DNA of 55,377 bases from JAHEFT01 sp964443145 (GTDB taxonomy: Bacteria; Pseudomonadota; Gammaproteobacteria; Xanthomonadales; SZUA-36). The position numbers were made by a program, and so were the translations under genes. Shown here piece by piece: positions 52,814 through 55,377 of this stretch. Below the pieces are notes generated by a model. The model did not search any database. It was not told the origin of the DNA and saw nothing but the letters and a program-made list of their open reading frames with translations. The stretch covers positions 1 to 55,377 of the forward strand of contig CAYUBS010000006.1 in assembly GCA_964443145.1 (NCBI GenBank), given 5' to 3'. How positions within the stretch are numbered: the first letter of the stretch is position 1; each line of letters begins with the position of its first letter.

Positions 52814-52815
52814 AT
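52790..52815. promoter_or_regulatory. ArsR operator between pdo and its regulator
   Basis: Arms ATTTGTAATTT (52790-52800) and AAATTGCAAAT (52805-52815) around AGAT; 10 of 11 bases pair. It covers the pdo promoter spacer and -35 box and ends 11 bases before the arsR ATG, so it can repress both directions. It is the best-formed site among the sulfur motifs of the window. Confidence 0.75.
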
Positions 52816-52826
52816 AGAATCAGGGG

Positions 52827-53123
52827 ATGGAATTTGATGCCATGCAACGCAACGCCACCGACGCTGTAAACCTTCTGAAAGGCCTGGCCAACGAAAGTCG
52901 CCTGATGATTATGTGCGTGTTATCGGAGGGTGAAGTCTCGGTTGGTGAGCTGAATCAGCGCATTAAGCTCAGCCAGTCTGCCCTGTCGCAGCATTTGGCG
53001 GTTTTACGGGATCAGGGCCTGGTACAAACCCGACGCGAGAGCCAGACCATCTATTACCGCCTGGCAGACACCGCCGCCATGAGTATTATCGATTTATTGC
53101 ATGACGTGTATTGCGAAGCGTGA
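52827..53123 (+). CDS. bigR: ArsR-family persulfide-responsive repressor (BigR type), divergent from pdo
   Basis: A 98-residue winged-helix regulator (recognition SQSALSQHLAVLRDQ, wing TRRESQTIYY). Its two cysteines, C30 (IMCVL) and C96 (VYCEA), are 66 residues apart, as in SqrR/BigR. Place and operator point to control of pdo-sqr and itself. The ATG at 52827 has an AGGGG immediately before it, which is tight; a start at M6 (52842) is possible. It abuts the 3' end of mnmE, with the two stop codons adjacent (TGATCA). Confidence 0.9.
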   Translation: MEFDAMQRNATDAVNLLKGLANESRLMIMCVLSEGEVSVGELNQRIKLSQSALSQHLAVLRDQGLVQTRRESQTIYYRLADTAAMSIIDLLHDVYCEA

Positions 53124-54506
53124 TCACTTCCCAATACAGAAACTGGAGAAGATTTCACCCAGCAGGTCATTTGGCAGCAACTCTCCGGTAATTTCTCCCA
53201 GTGATTGCTGAGCCAGCCTCAATTCTTCGGCCAACAACTCCCCTGCTTCGCTGATTTCCATCGCCTGGTGACCAGCAGACAGGTGTGTTTTAGCGCGCTT
53301 GAGCGCATCAATGTGTCGTTGCCGTGCAGAAAAACTCCCCTCGGACTGGTCACTGGCTCCTGCCGCTGCGCAAATTTTCTGGCGAAGCAAATCAATGCCC
53401 TGCCCTGTCTTCGCCGATATCCACACCACATCTTCACCCGCCTTGTATGCCAGGCTATCACCCGGCAGAAGGTCTGCCTTGTTTTCAACCACGATACAGG
53501 TAACCCCGTCGGGAAGTTCCGCCCTCAGGTCTGCTTCCGGTTCATGTTCAATCTGTGTTCCACCAGCCGTTATTCCGGTCAAACCAGCGGAAGAATCATT
53601 GACCAGCAGCACAATATCCGCCGATGCCAGTGTTTGCCGGGCCCGGCGCACACCTTCTGCCTCAATCATGTCCGTGGTTTCCCGAATGCCGGCGGTGTCG
53701 GCCAGGTGAACAGGTATTCCATCAATGTCGATCTGTTCACGCAAAACATCCCGGGTCGTGCCTGGTATATCCGTGACTATCGCACTTTCCTGCCCTGACA
53801 GGGCATTCAGAAGGCTGGACTTACCCGCGTTGGGCCGGCCAATTATGGCAAGTACGATACCGTCGCGTAATAACCGGCCCTGGCGGGCACCGGCCAGCAG
53901 GTCCGACAAATGCTGGCCTGTTTTTTGGACCCGGGCCAGGATGTCACTCTCGGCCAGGAAGTCGATTTCCTCGTCAGGGAAGTCAATAGCGGCTTCGACA
54001 AATACCCGCAACGATGTGAGTTCTTCCTGTAGTTGATGAATCTGGTCAGAAAACACGCCTTGCAGGCTTCTTTGGGCCGCCCGTGCGGCTGCGTCAGAGC
54101 CAGAATCGATCAAATCGGCAATGGCCTCTGCCTGCACCAGGTCTATTTTGTCGTTCAGGAACGCTCGTTCGGAAAACTCCCCCGGCCTGGCGGCACGGGC
54201 GCCGAGCTCCAGCACCCGCTTCATGACCTGCTGGAGAATAAATAGCCCGCCATGTCCCTGCAGCTCCAGTACATGCTCACCGGTGAAGGAATGTGGCGCT
54301 GCAAAATACAGGACGATCCCTGAATCTATAACGGCGCCGCCCGCATCTGTAAAAGTGGCAAGCACCGCCCTACGCGGTTCAGGCAAAGAACCAAGCAATG
54401 TTTTTGAGATGTCGGGAACACGGGGTCCGGAAATGCGCACAATCCCCAACCCGCCGGTTCCCGGCGGGGTGGCGACTGCGCAAATGGTGTCGAATTTATC
54501 TGCCAT
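53124..54506 (-). CDS. mnmE: tRNA uridine-5-carboxymethylaminomethyl modification GTPase MnmE (TrmE)
   Basis: A 460-residue GTPase that, with MnmG, modifies the wobble uridine of certain tRNAs. The N-terminal tetrahydrofolate-binding domain (ATPPGTGGLGIVRISGP, PGEFSERAFLNDKIDLVQAEA) is followed by the G-domain motifs GRPNAGKSS, DTAGIRET and ENKAD, and the helical end closes with FCIGK, which contains the invariant C-x-GK. ATG 54506 is two codons after an in-frame TTG. It follows yidC by 21 nt, the usual order near the gammaproteobacterial replication origin. Confidence 0.96.
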   Translation of the reverse strand: MADKFDTICAVATPPGTGGLGIVRISGPRVPDISKTLLGSLPEPRRAVLATFTDAGGAVIDSGIVLYFAAPHSFTGEHVLELQGHGGLFILQQVMKRVLELGARAARPGEFSERAFLNDKIDLVQAEAIADLIDSGSDAAARAAQRSLQGVFSDQIHQLQEELTSLRVFVEAAIDFPDEEIDFLAESDILARVQKTGQHLSDLLAGARQGRLLRDGIVLAIIGRPNAGKSSLLNALSGQESAIVTDIPGTTRDVLREQIDIDGIPVHLADTAGIRETTDMIEAEGVRRARQTLASADIVLLVNDSSAGLTGITAGGTQIEHEPEADLRAELPDGVTCIVVENKADLLPGDSLAYKAGEDVVWISAKTGQGIDLLRQKICAAAGASDQSEGSFSARQRHIDALKRAKTHLSAGHQAMEISEAGELLAEELRLAQQSLGEITGELLPNDLLGEIFSSFCIGK

Positions 54507-54527
54507 AACCAACAGGCCTGGCGGGCG

Positions 54528-55377
54528 TTAATCCGCCGCGGCGATCTTCCGGGTGATGTAGTACTGCTGAGCCAGCGATAAACCCGCATTCGTGGCCCAG
54601 TAAAGCACCAGTCCAGCCGGGAAAAAGGCAAACATGATGGAGAATACGATGGGCATCATGGTCATCATTTTCTGCTGGAGGGGATCCATGCCCACCATGG
54701 GTGTAAGCCGCTGGGTTGCAAACATGAACGCCGCATTAAGCAGAGGCAGAACGAAGTAAGGATCACGGACTGAAAGGTTGTCGATCCAGAGAATGAACGG
54801 CGCCTGGCGGAGCTCCACCGATTCCAGCAAGACCCAGTACAGCGCAATAAAAATAGGGATTTGCACAAGGATCGGCAGACAACCACCCAGGGGGTTGACC
54901 TTCTCCTTTTTGTACATCTCCATCATCGCCTGGCTCATGCGCTGGCGGTCATCACCATAGCGTTCCTTGAGCTGTTCAATTCTGGGCTGCAGTTTCCGCA
55001 TGCGGGCCGTAGACTTGTACTGGGCTTCAGTAAGTTTGAAAAATGCCGCCTTGATCAGGATCGTCAACAGAACAATGGACCAACCCCAGTTACCCACCAC
55101 GTCGTGAATGTGTTCCAGTAACCAAAACAACGGCTTGGAGAACACCGTGAAGATTCCGTAATTAACCGTGTACTCCAGACCCGGCGCAATTTCAGGAATT
55201 TCATCCTGGAGTTTTGGCCCCACGTACAGGCGGCTGGAAAATGTTGTGCCGGCACCCGCGGAGACCGTCTGCAGTGGTGACACTTCACGTGCGATGTAGC
55301 GTGGCCAGCCGTTACCGGTCAGGGCCTGCGTAGAATAGGTTACTTCCTCTTCAGCCGGTGGAATCCAGGCAGCAAAA
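54528..55377 (-). CDS. yidC: Membrane protein insertase YidC (partial, N-terminus off window)
   Basis: Inserts and folds inner-membrane proteins with or without SecYEG. About 283 C-terminal residues are visible; the frame is open to the right edge (starting FAAWIPPAEEEV), so the internal GTG at 55283 is not the start. The end of the periplasmic domain is followed by the core: WGWSIVLLTILIK with the Arg/Lys groove region, KKEKVNPLGGCLPILVQIPIF, and the last helices FVLPLLNAAFMF and FFPAGLVLYWATNAG. All known core regions are present. Confidence 0.95.
   Translation of the reverse strand, partial: FAAWIPPAEEEVTYSTQALTGNGWPRYIAREVSPLQTVSAGAGTTFSSRLYVGPKLQDEIPEIAPGLEYTVNYGIFTVFSKPLFWLLEHIHDVVGNWGWSIVLLTILIKAAFFKLTEAQYKSTARMRKLQPRIEQLKERYGDDRQRMSQAMMEMYKKEKVNPLGGCLPILVQIPIFIALYWVLLESVELRQAPFILWIDNLSVRDPYFVLPLLNAAFMFATQRLTPMVGMDPLQQKMMTMMPIVFSIMFAFFPAGLVLYWATNAGLSLAQQYYITRKIAAAD

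Noticed and set aside
55281..55377. YidC starting at the internal GTG 55283
   Set aside because: The same frame continues to the window edge with typical periplasmic-domain sequence, so the gene is cut by the edge.

Overview
The window looks like a chromosomal segment of a marine-type, aerobic, sulfur-oxidising gammaproteobacterium. The evidence is the yidC-mnmE gene pair at the right end, a bifunctional ThrA with ThrB and ThrC of E. coli-like length, FadL, RND and AlkB proteins, and dense operons with ATGA-type overlaps. A Woeseiales/Chromatiales-like affiliation fits the gene content but is only an inference. I see no IS element, phage gene, CRISPR array, rRNA or tRNA, and no gene-free stretch longer than 300 bases.

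Left part, 1-18.2 kb, all minus strand. Reading in the direction of transcription: an FMN-dependent 2-hydroxy-acid dehydrogenase with a class V aminotransferase; a coupled 2-oxoacid:ferredoxin oxidoreductase operon (GltD-like flavoprotein with ferredoxin domain, fused gamma/alpha subunit, beta subunit) preceded by a 24-codon leader ORF; an asnB-thrA-thrB-thrC aspartate-family operon; a secreted amidohydrolase; an MgtE magnesium channel; and the start of a thiamine-diphosphate enzyme that runs off the left edge.

Middle, 18.4-28.7 kb. A plus-strand operon holds two paralogous exported DUF3604 proteins, one of them a lipoprotein, around an outer-membrane beta-barrel protein. It is followed by a succinate-semialdehyde dehydrogenase, a second class V aminotransferase with a cysteine-desulfurase-type Cys loop, and an alkane monooxygenase divergent from an AraC regulator across a 26-bp palindrome.

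Core, 28.7-42.1 kb. This is a complete sulfur-oxidising heterodisulfide-reductase-like (sHdr) locus. In transcription order on the minus strand: an HDAC/AcuC-like deacylase, lipS2, lipS1, a lipoate ligase sLpl(AB), a glutamine-amidotransferase-like protein without catalytic residues, dsrE3, hdrC1, hdrB1, hdrA, a conserved partner protein, hdrC2, hdrB2, a small Cys-rich protein, and the lipoate-binding protein lbpA. Divergent from it are dsrE2 and tusA, closed by a strong bidirectional terminator. TusA and DsrE proteins would deliver sulfane sulfur, the Hdr-like complex would oxidise it in the cytoplasm, and lipoylated LbpA would be the essential partner. LipS1, LipS2 and sLpl(AB) would build the lipoate on LbpA.

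Right part, 42.2-55.4 kb. This holds a FadL-type outer-membrane channel, two ArsR-family regulators with the Cys pair spacing of persulfide sensors, a SAM methyltransferase, a periplasmic protein of unknown function, a rhodanese-RND-MFP operon, a sulfide:quinone oxidoreductase-persulfide dioxygenase operon, then mnmE and yidC (cut by the right edge). A 14-base motif recurs upstream of the Hdr operon, fadL and the persulfide dioxygenase operon, which suggests one sulfane-sulfur regulon.
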